Positions 35,166-44,795 are shown, counted from the stretch's first letter. The stretch is 64,000 nucleotides of DNA from Nostoc sp. MS1 (GCF_019976755.1 NZ_AP023441.1:4027501-4091500), one strand, 5' to 3'. Numbers and translations are program-made. The notes: a model not told the origin generated them from the sequence alone.

Positions 35166-36854
35166 GCTATTTGCTGTGTATTGACACCATCAAAAACAAC
35201 TTAATCAAAGATGAAGACGATAAGATTATCAGAATTTGTGACACGAAACAAGCGATATCGTTAATACCAAAAATGCTAGGTTTGGCAAATTATTCATCGT
35301 TTTTCCAGAAAACATAATAAATTAATTACTCCTGGTCGAAGAATAATAGGTAAGGTCACTATTCCAGAGAATAACCTTAGCAATAGGAACCTAAAGTTTA
35401 GCAATTATTTTGTATAGATGAGTCTAACTTATTTAATGTTCACTCCGTGAAATTTTCCTACAGTTGAATTATCAAAAGTACGTGACATCTTAGTCAGCCT
35501 AATATCATCTACAACCTGGATAGATCATCTTCCATAAGAATCACATTTAACTAGCTATCATCAAGCGATCGCTCTTATGGGTATGCTATTAAGACGGTAA
35601 ACTCCTAAAAGCCCCAAACATCTGCGTTCATTACCTGACTTACTCACCTCAAAGATATCTTTTTGCTGTAATAGCTAAGACATCCAGCACTTACAGCAAA
35701 TAACTTTCCAGAATCAGTTCGAGTTAGTTGCTCAAACAGTCCAAGCAGCAACTTTGGAGTTAAGTTTCTCAGTTTTATCGTTAATTTTGTAAGAAGTTAA
35801 CTACTGTAAACTTGAGAAAATCGCCATGATAATTACTTATCGTCTAAGTAATAATGATGCAGCTAAATTGGTTTTGTTCCTGTAGTTAATCCGATCATCT
35901 CTGCGTATTTCATCAATTACTGATTGTGAATTGATTGACTTTGTAGTTGACAACAGAACAGCACACTAAATTTTAAATTATCTATTCAAGTTATTTGGAT
36001 TCTGGAAATTGTAGTTTAGTGGTTGATGATTAGCTGTATTAATTCAACTCACTATTTTTCACTCTATCAAAGATGAACCATTTCTTTTTTTAATGGTAAT
36101 CATTAATTGAATTAGAGTAGAATTTAATTACTGTTATGAATTAGATGTTTATTTACATCAATCCAGCACAAATAACTTTAGTTCCTTAACTTTAGCACCC
36201 ATAACCTAAATAAGTAGTAACCTTGTCTTTCAACAATTTATTTATTGTTGTATCGCTATTATATCGGTGTTTTTATGGATTGCATTCATCTTTATCAAAA
36301 GTACAATTTATAGTTATTTATCTTTGTAAGAAAAGTATAAAGTTAATTTCATTATTACTGAATTTTTGATTAACTGTATTGACAAAGAATCAAGCATATA
36401 AAATAAAAATTTTTCAGTTGTATTCTGGATACAGTTAATTAATATCGATTTCTCAAAAATTTGAGCTATTTATCTTCAGAGTTAGCTCTTACACAAAATT
36501 AATTTACCCAGATAGTAAATAAAAATAACAGCAATACATTCTTTGTATAAAAAATTAATACAAGGATAATCTCTGGCTGAAAATTAGGAAGTAAAGGTTG
36601 GGATTAGAGCCTAGAGAAGATATTTACATTAATTAATAGTATATTTTGTTACCTTGAAATAGGCAAAAAATGAGTTTTCCTAGTGAAATTATGGGCTAGA
36701 GAGATTATTGATAATGCCGTCTATACACTACTTAGTGAAGAACCTTGAAAGTGATACGGATTTGCAGCCAAAGAAGGTAACTTGGGCTGAGAGTAAGAAG
36801 TATTATGTTTGATCGCAACTTAGTATGAGTAAATGTTGGTATTGACCGCAGATG
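35166..36854. other. 1.7-kb AT-rich stretch without recognisable genes
   Basis: Stops occur often in all six frames, and no open frame of 60 codons exists. The base composition is clearly more AT-rich than the neighbouring genes. One HIP1 octamer lies near 35575. I see no tRNA, rRNA or CRISPR pattern and no strong inverted repeat. It could be decayed DNA from an old gene or an extended regulatory or small-RNA region. Confidence 0.4.
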
Positions 36855-38495
36855 TCATTCCAATTGAAACTGGGGCATGAGTTGCAGGGTTCCTAGACCT
36901 AAATCCTTGGGTGAGAGCGATCGCGCTTCAAATAAAGCCATCATGTCTCGCAGTTGAGGATTACCACGGGAAGCGCCTGTTAAGCCTTTGGCAATAATTA
37001 ATCCACAGAAGCCTTTGGTATTTTTACAGCGTTGATTCCACTTGCGTCTGGCTTCTACGTGGACTGGATCATCATCTAAAAATTCGCCAAAAAGGAACAA
37101 TTCTCCATTTTGAGTTTGCAATAAACCCAAGTCATAGCGATCGCCATCAAAGGGATCAGCACCCGGATTAAAACAGATAGCTTTCAGTCCCCCAGCTGCT
37201 TCGATATTTTCAATGACAGTCTTGGCTTTGGGGCGGGAGGTTTGGATTAAAATTACAGGTAGACCATCACCCACTTGTTTATATTCACCCAGTGGATGGT
37301 ATTTCACTCCTTGGCGCAAATACTCCAACATTTCCCAAGACACTACACCTAAACTGAGAAAAGAGTCCTCTGGGATCAAGTCATCCCGTAAAGAACGAGA
37401 CTCTAAAGAGGCAAATTCCTCAAAATCTTCCTCATCTATGAATACATCTGCCATTTCTTCCAACTCTGCGGCGAGTTGTGGCATGGTAGAAACAGTTACG
37501 GATACAGCTTTAGTCACTTCATCGGATGCAGGTAGAGAAATGCGATAGCGACGACTTAGGCTAGGGAACTCCCGATTTGACAATTGGCGGCGATGGTCAC
37601 GAATGAAGCGAGAGAGGCCTTCCAAAGCCAAAAAGACCACAGCCGCTTCCTCATCGTACAGGACAGAACGTAATCCTTCTAAGGGATGGATGTTGCCAAA
37701 GGTAGGAGTAAGGTCTGATAATGCCAAATTACTTAATTCTTCAACCTCATCCTCATCATCATTTTCATCCTCACGCTCAAAAGTGAGAAACAAGCAATCT
37801 TGTTTAAGAAAAGCCTCCTCTAAATGTCCGTGGGATTCTTCATGATTTAAAACTTCTGCACGAAAGCGTTTGAGAGAATCTTCTGAGCGATAAAACAAAA
37901 TGCCATACTCCATTCCCAGCATTCCCATAACTGAGGCGTAGAGTGTGCCTACATCCCATTTATTAATCTCTATAGATATAATTTGCTGTTCTTCTAAAAA
38001 TTCCCAAGGCGCTGCTTGCCACATAGCATACGCTTTTTCATGTAAGGCTTTGGCATACTGGGGAGGAATATCAGGAACCTGACCATCAATAATTTCCGTA
38101 AATCCGCGAAACAGTTCATCAATGAGCGGCAGTTCTGGTGCATAATCTATGGCAATATCCAAATCTTGGAGTACGCCACGCAGATAAAATTGGATTTCTC
38201 GATCGCGCACCACAATTCTTTGTGGTCGCGCGGGTTTAGCGGGACTGTGGGGATGTTCCATTGCACGCATTAAAGTGCGAACTATCGCTTCCGGCCCAGT
38301 CTCTTCTGAGATCACATCCATTCCCCGGACAATGCCTTGTGAACCGTCCACCCACAAAATACAATCACCCTTAGATTCTGAGTGAACATTTGGGGTATGC
38401 GGTGATGACAACGGACGGCGATCGCCCTCCCATACAGAAGGAATTTGGGTTAACTTCTTCAACCGACGACTGGTAGAGCGATTAAAACTTGTCAT
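36855..38495 (-). CDS. Conserved cyanobacterial protein, 546 aa
   Basis: I do not recognise an experimentally known family; the pattern is similar to uncharacterised cyanobacterial proteins annotated with DUF6930/DUF7309-type domains. There is no signal peptide or membrane segment. A strongly acidic low-complexity stretch (EREDENDDEDEVEEL) occurs near residue 245 and another acidic cluster near residue 360. The C-terminal region (residues about 420-546) has a separate, more compact pattern. The gene is single and transcribed towards the AT-rich gap. A scaffold or regulatory role would be guesswork. Confidence 0.6.
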   Translation of the reverse strand: MTSFNRSTSRRLKKLTQIPSVWEGDRRPLSSPHTPNVHSESKGDCILWVDGSQGIVRGMDVISEETGPEAIVRTLMRAMEHPHSPAKPARPQRIVVRDREIQFYLRGVLQDLDIAIDYAPELPLIDELFRGFTEIIDGQVPDIPPQYAKALHEKAYAMWQAAPWEFLEEQQIISIEINKWDVGTLYASVMGMLGMEYGILFYRSEDSLKRFRAEVLNHEESHGHLEEAFLKQDCLFLTFEREDENDDEDEVEELSNLALSDLTPTFGNIHPLEGLRSVLYDEEAAVVFLALEGLSRFIRDHRRQLSNREFPSLSRRYRISLPASDEVTKAVSVTVSTMPQLAAELEEMADVFIDEEDFEEFASLESRSLRDDLIPEDSFLSLGVVSWEMLEYLRQGVKYHPLGEYKQVGDGLPVILIQTSRPKAKTVIENIEAAGGLKAICFNPGADPFDGDRYDLGLLQTQNGELFLFGEFLDDDPVHVEARRKWNQRCKNTKGFCGLIIAKGLTGASRGNPQLRDMMALFEARSLSPKDLGLGTLQLMPQFQLE

Positions 38496-38904
38496 AGAAA
38501 TGGGTTAATCAGAAACAGGCAATGGAACAGAACAGTTGGAAATGGCTGGCCATGAAGCGAACTTCCTGGCTGAATTGTGACTCAGACTGTTATAAGGTTG
38601 GAACTCTAAAAATACTGAGTCTTTCAATTCTAGAATAAAAAACTTCCCCCACAAGGGGATCATGTTTTTGTTCATGGTTAAGGGGAGTTGGGGGAGGTGG
38701 GGGAGATGAGGGAGATGAGGGAGATGAGGGAGAATAATTTTGACTGTAGACTAATGACTATGGACTAATGACTAATGACTAATGACTAATCACAATTTAA
38801 AGTCATTATTATCGCTAGAATGGATTAAAAAATTGAAAAACAATCTAAGGGTTATTGCAAGCCCGAAACGGATATTTTAAATTAATTCAGGAGTTGAAAA
38901 TTTT
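38496..38904. repeat. Repeat arrays upstream of the IscA/SufA gene
   Basis: A hairpin near 38645-38660 (TTCCCC...GGGGAT) is followed by GAGATGAGG nonamers (about 38700-38732) and ACTAATG heptamers (about 38750-38790). The last part before 38905 includes AGGAG, the ribosome site of the next gene. Confidence 0.6.
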
Positions 38905-39261
38905 ATGACACAAGCCACTCAGTCTCAACAACGCGGCATACTGTTGAGCGAAAGCGCTCTGCGACAAGTAAAGTCCCTCCAAGAGAAGCAAGGTAACGAT
39001 TTGTGTTTGAGAGTGGGAGTTCGCCAAGGTGGTTGCTCTGGAATGTCTTACATGATGGACTTTGAACAAGAAAGTAAGATCACTCCACAGGATGAAGTTT
39101 TCGATTACGATGGCTTTAAAATTGTTAGCGATCGCAAAAGTTTGTTATATCTTTATGGCTTAATGCTCGACTATAGCGATGCCATGATTGGTGGTGGTTT
39201 TCAGTTTACGAATCCTAATGCTTCTCAGACCTGTGGTTGCGGTAAATCATTTGGGGTGTAG
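38905..39261 (+). CDS. A-type iron-sulfur carrier (IscA/SufA family)
   Basis: 118 aa. The three conserved cysteines are present: QGGCSGMSY (first) and the C-terminal QTCGCGKSFGV (pair). A-type carriers accept and pass on Fe-S clusters during maturation of ferredoxins and other proteins in the cytoplasm. In cyanobacteria these proteins are often named SufA or IscA; the sequence alone does not separate them with certainty. An AGGAG lies 11 bases before the ATG. It is monocistronic, not in a suf operon here. Confidence 0.92.
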   Translation: MTQATQSQQRGILLSESALRQVKSLQEKQGNDLCLRVGVRQGGCSGMSYMMDFEQESKITPQDEVFDYDGFKIVSDRKSLLYLYGLMLDYSDAMIGGGFQFTNPNASQTCGCGKSFGV

Positions 39262-39339
39262 TTAATAGTCAATAGTCAATAGTCCACAGTCAAGTTTTGT
39301 GAAGTAATTTTTGACTGTCAGCTATTGACTAACCACCAC

Positions 39340-39480
39340 TATTAAGTATTGACTAATGTACAGATACGACGAAAAGCTCGTCTCTACTAATGACCCTTCG
39401 GGTATGCCTTCTCTACGAGAGGCTGCGCCAACGGCACGCCAAGGGCGAACGCCAGTTCCCTACGGCGGGAAACCCCTCCG
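39340..39480. repeat. Hairpin-rich dispersed repeat
   Basis: A GC-rich segment within an AT-rich gap contains several small hairpins (ACCC-TTC-GGGT near 39391, CCCTACGGCGGG near 39458, ACCCCTCCGGGTT near 39472). This fits the palindromic dispersed repeats of Nostoc genomes. Heptamer arrays lie on both sides. Confidence 0.6.
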
Positions 39481-39531
39481 GGTTCGGCAGCCACAGGACT
39501 GGACTCACTAATGACTAATGACTGATGACTA

Positions 39532-39963
39532 ATGACTAATACAACTGATACCGTTGATGCTTTATTTGATAAAGGTTTAGAACGCTATAAGGCAGGAGAG
39601 CCTGCTGCTGACTTAATCCCTGTGTTTAAGGAAGTGTGCGATCGCGCTCCTAAAGCCAGTGCAGCTTGGATTTGTTTATCTTGGTTATATCTGTTGGAAA
39701 ACAAGCCAAATTTAGCTCTCAAGGCTGCACAAAAGGCGGTAAAAATCAATCCTCAAGACCCACAAGGTAGGGTAAATCTTGCTGTGGCTATGCTGGAAAC
39801 TGGACAAAAAGGTTTACGGCAACACATTGATATTGCAAAACAGTTAATCTTGGTCAATCCTGAGTGGGAACAAGACATACAAAGTAGTATTGAAGACGGA
39901 TTCAATAGAAAACCTGATTGGCAAAGCTTGGCAAAAGTCCAAGGTTGGTTGTTTAACGAATAA
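39532..39963 (+). CDS. Small tetratricopeptide-repeat protein
   Basis: 143 aa with about two to three TPR-like helix pairs (SAAWICLSWLYLLENKPNLALKAAQKAVKINPQDPQGRVNLAVAMLETG). It has no signal peptide. Its start codon lies in an ACTAATG heptamer array, giving the N-terminus Met-Thr-Asn; no ribosome site is evident nearby. The two genes after it also encode small proteins in the same direction, so a short operon is possible. Partners are unknown. Confidence 0.8.
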   Translation: MTNTTDTVDALFDKGLERYKAGEPAADLIPVFKEVCDRAPKASAAWICLSWLYLLENKPNLALKAAQKAVKINPQDPQGRVNLAVAMLETGQKGLRQHIDIAKQLILVNPEWEQDIQSSIEDGFNRKPDWQSLAKVQGWLFNE

Positions 39964-40057
39964 ACCAATAGAAGTTAGGGCGTAGGGAATAAAGACTGGA
40001 TGAAAAGTATTATTTCATACCTACTCCCCACTCCCTACTCCCCACTCCCTGCACATT

Positions 40058-40303
40058 ATGAAAGATAAATTACTTAACTGGCTCAATTTAATTTTAGTTG
40101 CGGATGTATTTTTGGTATTTCTAGGTTTTGGTTGGTTTGTGATTGCTGTGATAGGTGAAGCATCAGGAATCAATCTCGGTCTAGATTTGTGGCACAAACT
40201 CTGGCAACCTGTATTTAACCCAGCTATTGGCATCCTTATGGGTGGCGCACTGCTAAGTGGTTTAATCGGTTGGGTATCTAAGAAATTCCTTTCTAGTCAA
40301 TAG
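40058..40303 (+). CDS. Small membrane protein, two spans
   Basis: 81 aa with two hydrophobic segments (LNLILVADVFLVFLGFGWFVIAVIGEASG and PAIGILMGGALLSGLIGWVS) and a short basic tail. It is likely a conserved cyanobacterial protein of unknown function. The gene lies after the TPR gene and 11 bases before the next small gene, so co-expression is likely. Confidence 0.7.
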   Translation: MKDKLLNWLNLILVADVFLVFLGFGWFVIAVIGEASGINLGLDLWHKLWQPVFNPAIGILMGGALLSGLIGWVSKKFLSSQ

Positions 40304-40314
40304 TTGATTATTTA

Positions 40315-40497
40315 ATGAGTGATTCTGATTATCTACAACTATCTGAAGCGGAATTGAGAGAGTACGTAAAACAACATCCCCAAGATGAGGATGCTTTTCA
40401 GCATTACCTCAAGATTATGAGGGCAAAACCTAACAGAGTAGTGGTTAGTACTGATGAACAGTTAGAGGCTGAACTGAAAAAAAGGCTTATGTCTTAA
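40315..40497 (+). CDS. Small acidic protein, DUF6887-like
   Basis: 60 aa, reading YLQLSEAELREYVKQHPQDEDAFQHYLKIMRAKPNRVVVS. The pattern resembles a small cyanobacterial family often annotated as DUF6887; no function is known. It starts 11 bases after the membrane-protein stop, so the two are probably on one transcript. Confidence 0.65.
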   Translation: MSDSDYLQLSEAELREYVKQHPQDEDAFQHYLKIMRAKPNRVVVSTDEQLEAELKKRLMS

Positions 40498-40553
40498 AAT
40501 AGACAATAAGTATTAAGCCTTTATTGATACTAAGAAACCACTGGCAAACATAA

Positions 40554-41474
40554 TTATTTCAAGATTTCTTGCAGTGCTGGTTGTAAATTAGGATACTCAT
40601 ATTTAATCCCGGCTTCTAAAGCACGTTTAGGAAGTACCTGTTGACCTTCTAGAACAACGATCGCTCCATCTCCTAAAAGAGCTTCTAGAGCAAACGCTGG
40701 AACAGGTAGCCATGAGGGACGGTTCATTACTTGTCCCATAGTTTGGCTTAAATCATTCATGCGTACAGGGTTAGGTGCTGTAGCATTATATACGCCTTCT
40801 AACTGAGGATTAGTCAAAGCTTGGACAATAAGATTCACCAAATCATCGATGTGAATCCAGGAAAACCATTGACGACCACTACCTATAGGCCCCCCAGCAT
40901 AAAGTTTAAAGGGGGTAATCATTTTTCCTAAAGCGCCACCCAAGCCTAAAACAATGCCTAAACGCAGTATAACCAGACGAACACCAGATTCTTTGACTTT
41001 TTGGGCTTCTGCTTCCCATGCTTGACAAACCTTTGCCAGAAAATCTCGACCAGAAGCACTACTTTCATCAAAGGTAGTTGTTTCGCTTGTCCCGTAGTAA
41101 CCAATGGCGGAAGCATTAACTAATACTGTTGGTTTAGGATTAGCTTTGGCTATAGCTTCAACTATTTTTTGTGTACCTAATTGACGACTGTTGAGAATCT
41201 CACGTTTTTGTTCTGGTGTCCAGCGAGTCTCGGCGATAGGTTCTCCTGCTAAATTAACCACACCATCACAACCAGCAATTACATCTTGCCACGCTCCAGA
41301 TGTGGTTGGTGTATATGCCACAATTTCTACATTGGCATAGGTTTGAGCCGGAAAATTTCTCTTAGCCGATGTCAGGTTACGGGTCAAAATTATGATTTGA
41401 TGACCTTCTTTGTGCAGTCGTTGTATTAACCGAGTACCGACAAATCCTGTTGCGCCTGTAATTGCTACTTTCAT
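40554..41474 (-). CDS. TIGR01777-type NAD(P)-dependent epimerase family protein
   Basis: 306 aa short-chain dehydrogenase fold. The N-terminal MKVAITGATGFVGTRLIQRLHKEGHQI is the nucleotide-binding TGxxGxxG region, and the catalytic area SAIGYYG carries the Tyr of the YxxxK site with a weak Lys. The C-terminal segment (PSWLPVPAFALEALLGDGA ... LEAGIKYEYPNLQPALQEIL) is diagnostic of the TIGR01777/YfcH group. In plants a homolog (GC1/SulA) affects plastid division, and the name SulA is sometimes used in cyanobacteria. A direct division role has not been shown here. Confidence 0.88.
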   Translation of the reverse strand: MKVAITGATGFVGTRLIQRLHKEGHQIIILTRNLTSAKRNFPAQTYANVEIVAYTPTTSGAWQDVIAGCDGVVNLAGEPIAETRWTPEQKREILNSRQLGTQKIVEAIAKANPKPTVLVNASAIGYYGTSETTTFDESSASGRDFLAKVCQAWEAEAQKVKESGVRLVILRLGIVLGLGGALGKMITPFKLYAGGPIGSGRQWFSWIHIDDLVNLIVQALTNPQLEGVYNATAPNPVRMNDLSQTMGQVMNRPSWLPVPAFALEALLGDGAIVVLEGQQVLPKRALEAGIKYEYPNLQPALQEILK

Positions 41475-41621
41475 ATATGCACCTTCACCAAATCCTTATT
41501 TTAAAGTTTTTTATCAATTTTTCAACTTATGTTTCAGGATTGGGAACAAATAAATTCAAAATTCACAACTGTTGAGGTTGGGCATAGGGATTAGCCAATG
41601 CCCTGTATAACTAAGTTATAT

Positions 41622-41732
41622 TTATCTGTTTTTCGTGGTGAAGATGGTGGTAAACATCATCAAAAAACCACCTAAAAGGATAGTTAGCGCCAATCCTCCT
41701 GTAATCCAGTCGAGCAGATTTTGATTGTCCAT
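41622..41732 (-). CDS. 36-aa single-span membrane protein
   Basis: Read directly from sequence: 37 codons with start ATG at 41732 and stop TAA at 41622. The product begins MDNQNLLDWITGGLALT, continues through a hydrophobic ILLGGFLMMFTTIF segment and ends TTKNR. Size and layout are like the small one-helix subunits of photosynthetic complexes (for example NDH-1, cytochrome b6f or photosystem small subunits), but no exact match is claimed. It lies upstream of the TIGR01777 gene on the same strand, 147 bases before it. GTCCATAG-type heptamers precede its start. Confidence 0.5.
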   Translation of the reverse strand: MDNQNLLDWITGGLALTILLGGFLMMFTTIFTTKNR

Positions 41733-41856
41733 AGTTAAAAGTCCATAGTCAAAAGTCCATAGTCCATAGTTTATAACGGTTGACTGTAGTCCATAGTCAA
41801 AAGTCCATAGTCCATAGTAAAAACTGTTGACTAATGACTAATGACTGTTGACTAAC
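41733..41856. repeat. Heptamer arrays (GTCCATA, ACTAATG)
   Basis: Several GTCCATA/GTCAAAA units (41736-41820) and ACTAATG units (41828-41850) fill nearly the whole gap between two minus-strand genes. Confidence 0.75.
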
Positions 41857-43026
41857 TTAAAAATCTACTCCCCGTTTGAGTTCTACGCCTTGATTAGCGT
41901 AGTGTTTGTGACAGTAAACCTCAGAGTGAATGCTGGCTAGGTCAAAGTAGGCGGGGTGGTTTTGACAACGGCCAGTGATGATGATTTCGGTGTCGCGGGG
42001 TTTGCGGAGTAAAGCTTGGACAATTGGTTCTACAGGAAGTAGTTCTAAGTCTACAGTGGGGTTGAGTTCGTCGAGGATGATGGTTTTGTAGAGTCCAGAG
42101 GCGATCGCAGTTTTAGCTATTTCCCAACCGCGTTCTGCTTCTACATAGTCTAGTTCTTGGCGGGAATTGCGCCAGACAATCGCATCTCTACCGCAGCGTT
42201 GATGGTCTACGACTTCAGGGTATGATTGCCGCAAGGCTGCGATCGCTGCATCTTCTGTATAACCACTACCACCTTTAAGCCACTGCATAATTAGTACCCG
42301 CGTTGAACCAGGATGGTTGATTCCTCTACCAATGGCTTGTAAGGCTTTGCCTAAAGCACTTGTAGATTTACCTTTACCTGCGCCGGTGTAAATTTCGATC
42401 CCATTGATGAGAAGTTCTTTGGCTATGGGATGGTGTTGGGGTTTCATTTCTGAGTGTAAATCCGCAATATCGAGTAATTCTTGCGGCGCACCTCGTCCTG
42501 TGGCAATGATTTCTAATTCTTGGGGTTTAGATTTTAATGTTTGAACTACTTCATCTACGGAAAGTAACCCCAAATCCAGGACTGGGTTAATTTCATCCAA
42601 GACGACCACAGAATATAAACCAGAAGCGATCGCACCTTTGGCCACATCCCAACCCCGTCCAGCTTCCGCACGGTCAAAGGATGTGATTTCTTCTGAGCCA
42701 AAAAATTCTGCTCTCCCGGTACGTACTTGGTCGATGAGATGGGGAAAACCACGCTGTAAAGCTGCGATCGCACCATCTTCGTCATAATCCCGTTCTGGCC
42801 CTTTGAGAAAACGCAATAGTAAGACGCGATTGGAATTGTTTGGTGTATTAATACCCAAGCCTATCGAGCGTAAAACTACACCCAAAGCCGCTTGAGACTT
42901 ACCTTTACCGATACCATCATATACGTGAATCTGGCCAGTAAGCCGTTCTGAACGCACTTGTGCTGTGCGGATACCGATGCCGTTCCTTGTCATCTGTTGA
43001 AAAGCTCTATCATGGCAGTTTCTCAT
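41857..43026 (-). CDS. Double-domain BtuR/CobO-like P-loop protein
   Basis: 389 aa made of two similar halves. Each half has a P-loop (DGIGKGKSQAALG near residue 38 and GAGKGKSTSALG near 217), an LLLRFLKG/LIMQWLKGG segment, an AAERGWE-type region, VVLDEINP / IILDELNP as Walker B-like, and TGRGA/TGRCQ. These are the marks of the CobA/CobO/BtuR corrinoid adenosyltransferase, which normally is a single domain of about 200 aa. The tandem fusion could act as an internal dimer. The true substrate (cob(I)alamin or another) cannot be decided here. Upstream are ACTAATG heptamers. Confidence 0.8.
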   Translation of the reverse strand: MRNCHDRAFQQMTRNGIGIRTAQVRSERLTGQIHVYDGIGKGKSQAALGVVLRSIGLGINTPNNSNRVLLLRFLKGPERDYDEDGAIAALQRGFPHLIDQVRTGRAEFFGSEEITSFDRAEAGRGWDVAKGAIASGLYSVVVLDEINPVLDLGLLSVDEVVQTLKSKPQELEIIATGRGAPQELLDIADLHSEMKPQHHPIAKELLINGIEIYTGAGKGKSTSALGKALQAIGRGINHPGSTRVLIMQWLKGGSGYTEDAAIAALRQSYPEVVDHQRCGRDAIVWRNSRQELDYVEAERGWEIAKTAIASGLYKTIILDELNPTVDLELLPVEPIVQALLRKPRDTEIIITGRCQNHPAYFDLASIHSEVYCHKHYANQGVELKRGVDF

Positions 43027-43172
43027 CTTACCTAGTCATTAGTCATTAGTCATTAGTCAACAGTCCATAGTCAAAATTTTTCTCCCTTGTCCCCCCCTCT
43101 CCTCCATTCCCAGTACTCAGTATTCATTAATTACGGCTATACTCTCTACAGTTTCATTTTTTGTAAGTGTTT

Positions 43173-43715
43173 ATGTTTGAAGACTTTGATCTACCCAGAG
43201 TTTGGCCGATTGGCACGATTCTATTTAATTTGTTGTTTTTCTTAATAGCTATTCCCATAGAGGGATACGTCTATCACAAGAGACTGAACTTCGATAAAAA
43301 GACTAGTATTTTTTATGCGATCGCGGTTAATAGCTTTTCTGGCGTAATCGGTTGGATAACATTCTTTATAATAGAGCCTTTATTAGCAGTACCTTTAAAG
43401 GCAGAGTTAATTAGTTACATATTTTTTAATAATTTTCGAGCCAGTAATAGCCAAGGTGTTCTGATTTTAACTACTTTTATAATTTTCTTTGCTACTTTTA
43501 TACTAAAATTCTTCCTTTTACGGATTTTTGTTTTTGTCTTAAGTGAAGATATTGGTAAAAAGAAAGAAGAACCAGAGCTTGGGCAACGTCAAAAAAATCG
43601 TTTTATTAGTAAGATTAATTTTCAAGATACGAACTTGGTTACTACAACACTTATTGCTAATTCCTTGAGTTACACTGCCATAACTGCTATTTTATTGATT
43701 CGCAACAATAGATAA
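43173..43715 (+). CDS. fraC: Filament integrity protein FraC
   Basis: 180 aa from the ATG at 43173; a GTG two codons earlier is possible. It has three to four hydrophobic segments (WPIGTILFNLLFFLIAIPIEGYVYH, GVIGWITFFIIEPLLAV, VLILTTFIIFFATFILKFFLLRIFVFVL). Size, membrane layout and position as first of three genes match FraC of Anabaena. FraC and FraD are inner-membrane proteins at the intercellular septa; in Anabaena their loss fragments filaments on nitrogen deprivation and reduces cell-to-cell diffusion. The assignment rests on the operon pattern plus resemblance, not an alignment. Confidence 0.85.
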   Translation: MFEDFDLPRVWPIGTILFNLLFFLIAIPIEGYVYHKRLNFDKKTSIFYAIAVNSFSGVIGWITFFIIEPLLAVPLKAELISYIFFNNFRASNSQGVLILTTFIIFFATFILKFFLLRIFVFVLSEDIGKKKEEPELGQRQKNRFISKINFQDTNLVTTTLIANSLSYTAITAILLIRNNR

Positions 43716-43769
43716 ATTCAATTTTTTTTGTATTTGTATTTTTATTAAAAGATGTGTGGAGGTTGAATT

Positions 43770-44795
43770 ATGAATTTATTATTTAAAGACTTTTTCGGTA
43801 TTTTCAAAATTTTTGAAGAGACTTATGAACGTATTAGAAAGATATTAATACCGCCAAAGGCTTATTCTTGGCAGACATTTATTTATTTGAGTATTTTCTC
43901 TTGGATAATGTCTTATTTGGCTACGGGTTACATTAGAGATATTATTGCCCTTTTCGGTTGGTTATTTTTAATTGCAGGTACAGCTTGGTACACGACTGAT
44001 GATCCTTTGCGAGTTCCTGGTACTTTTATGCCAATAGGAGCAGTAATTACTGGATTTTTAGTTAGTGTTTTTGCTTTTGGTGATCAGACAGAAACCATTA
44101 CATCTAGAACTATTGTACTTTGGCCGACAATATCAGCATTAATTACCGCTATTCCTGAATTTATTGAAGGAACTGATGTTGACTCTAAAACTCGCATTCC
44201 TAAACCAGACGCTCGGCAGAGAATTATCGTTTTGGTAGCTAGTTGTATGATGATCAGTTGTTGGCTTCAGTTTTATTTTGTTATGGATAATTGGTTAAAA
44301 CAATATCCTAGTTTATCAGCAGAAAGTTTTGGACGTAGTAGTTTTGTCATCACTGGTATGGAGCCAGAAAAAATCCCTACTAATGGGGTGACTATTTTAA
44401 ATAAATTGCAACCATTAGTTGAAGAACAAATTGCAGATAGACCTTGGTCAGAAGTTGAAAGATGGCTGTTAGAAGCAAATGTCAAGGTAGGTCAATTAGG
44501 TAGGGAAGTAATAAATAATAACTTGTCAAAATACGAAGAAAAAGAACTCTGGCGTGTAGAACCACGAGTTGTTAACCTTAACTCTGGCTATAGGTTAGAT
44601 TTGTTAAGCATTTGGACAGGCCCAACTGCTAACCCTCGTGGTTATTTCTTGCGAAAATCCTGTCAAATTGACCCCGTAGCCGCACCCAGCACTACCACAA
44701 ACAGTAGAATACCGGAGGATAAAAAAGCAGTAGCAGAAATACAATGCGATCGCTTGAGTAAATTATTCTCAGGCGCAGCACCACCGCAACAGTGA
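43770..44795 (+). CDS. fraD: Filament integrity protein FraD
   Basis: 341 aa, very close to the known FraD length. The N-terminal half has about five hydrophobic segments (residues about 35-185). The C-terminal half is soluble, with helical, partly coiled-coil character (residues about 210-270), and would lie in the periplasm. FraD is a structural part of the septal junctions that link cells in the filament. GGAGG lies 9 bases before the ATG, a clear ribosome site. It follows fraC at 54 bases and precedes fraE, with repeat DNA between them. Confidence 0.88.
   Translation: MNLLFKDFFGIFKIFEETYERIRKILIPPKAYSWQTFIYLSIFSWIMSYLATGYIRDIIALFGWLFLIAGTAWYTTDDPLRVPGTFMPIGAVITGFLVSVFAFGDQTETITSRTIVLWPTISALITAIPEFIEGTDVDSKTRIPKPDARQRIIVLVASCMMISCWLQFYFVMDNWLKQYPSLSAESFGRSSFVITGMEPEKIPTNGVTILNKLQPLVEEQIADRPWSEVERWLLEANVKVGQLGREVINNNLSKYEEKELWRVEPRVVNLNSGYRLDLLSIWTGPTANPRGYFLRKSCQIDPVAAPSTTTNSRIPEDKKAVAEIQCDRLSKLFSGAAPPQQ

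Noticed and set aside
36855..38495. Open frames on the plus strand inside the 546-aa gene (37213-37548, 37603-37845)
   Set aside because: They are shadows opposite a long gene with consistent codon pattern; the Ser-rich products mirror the acidic stretch on the other strand.
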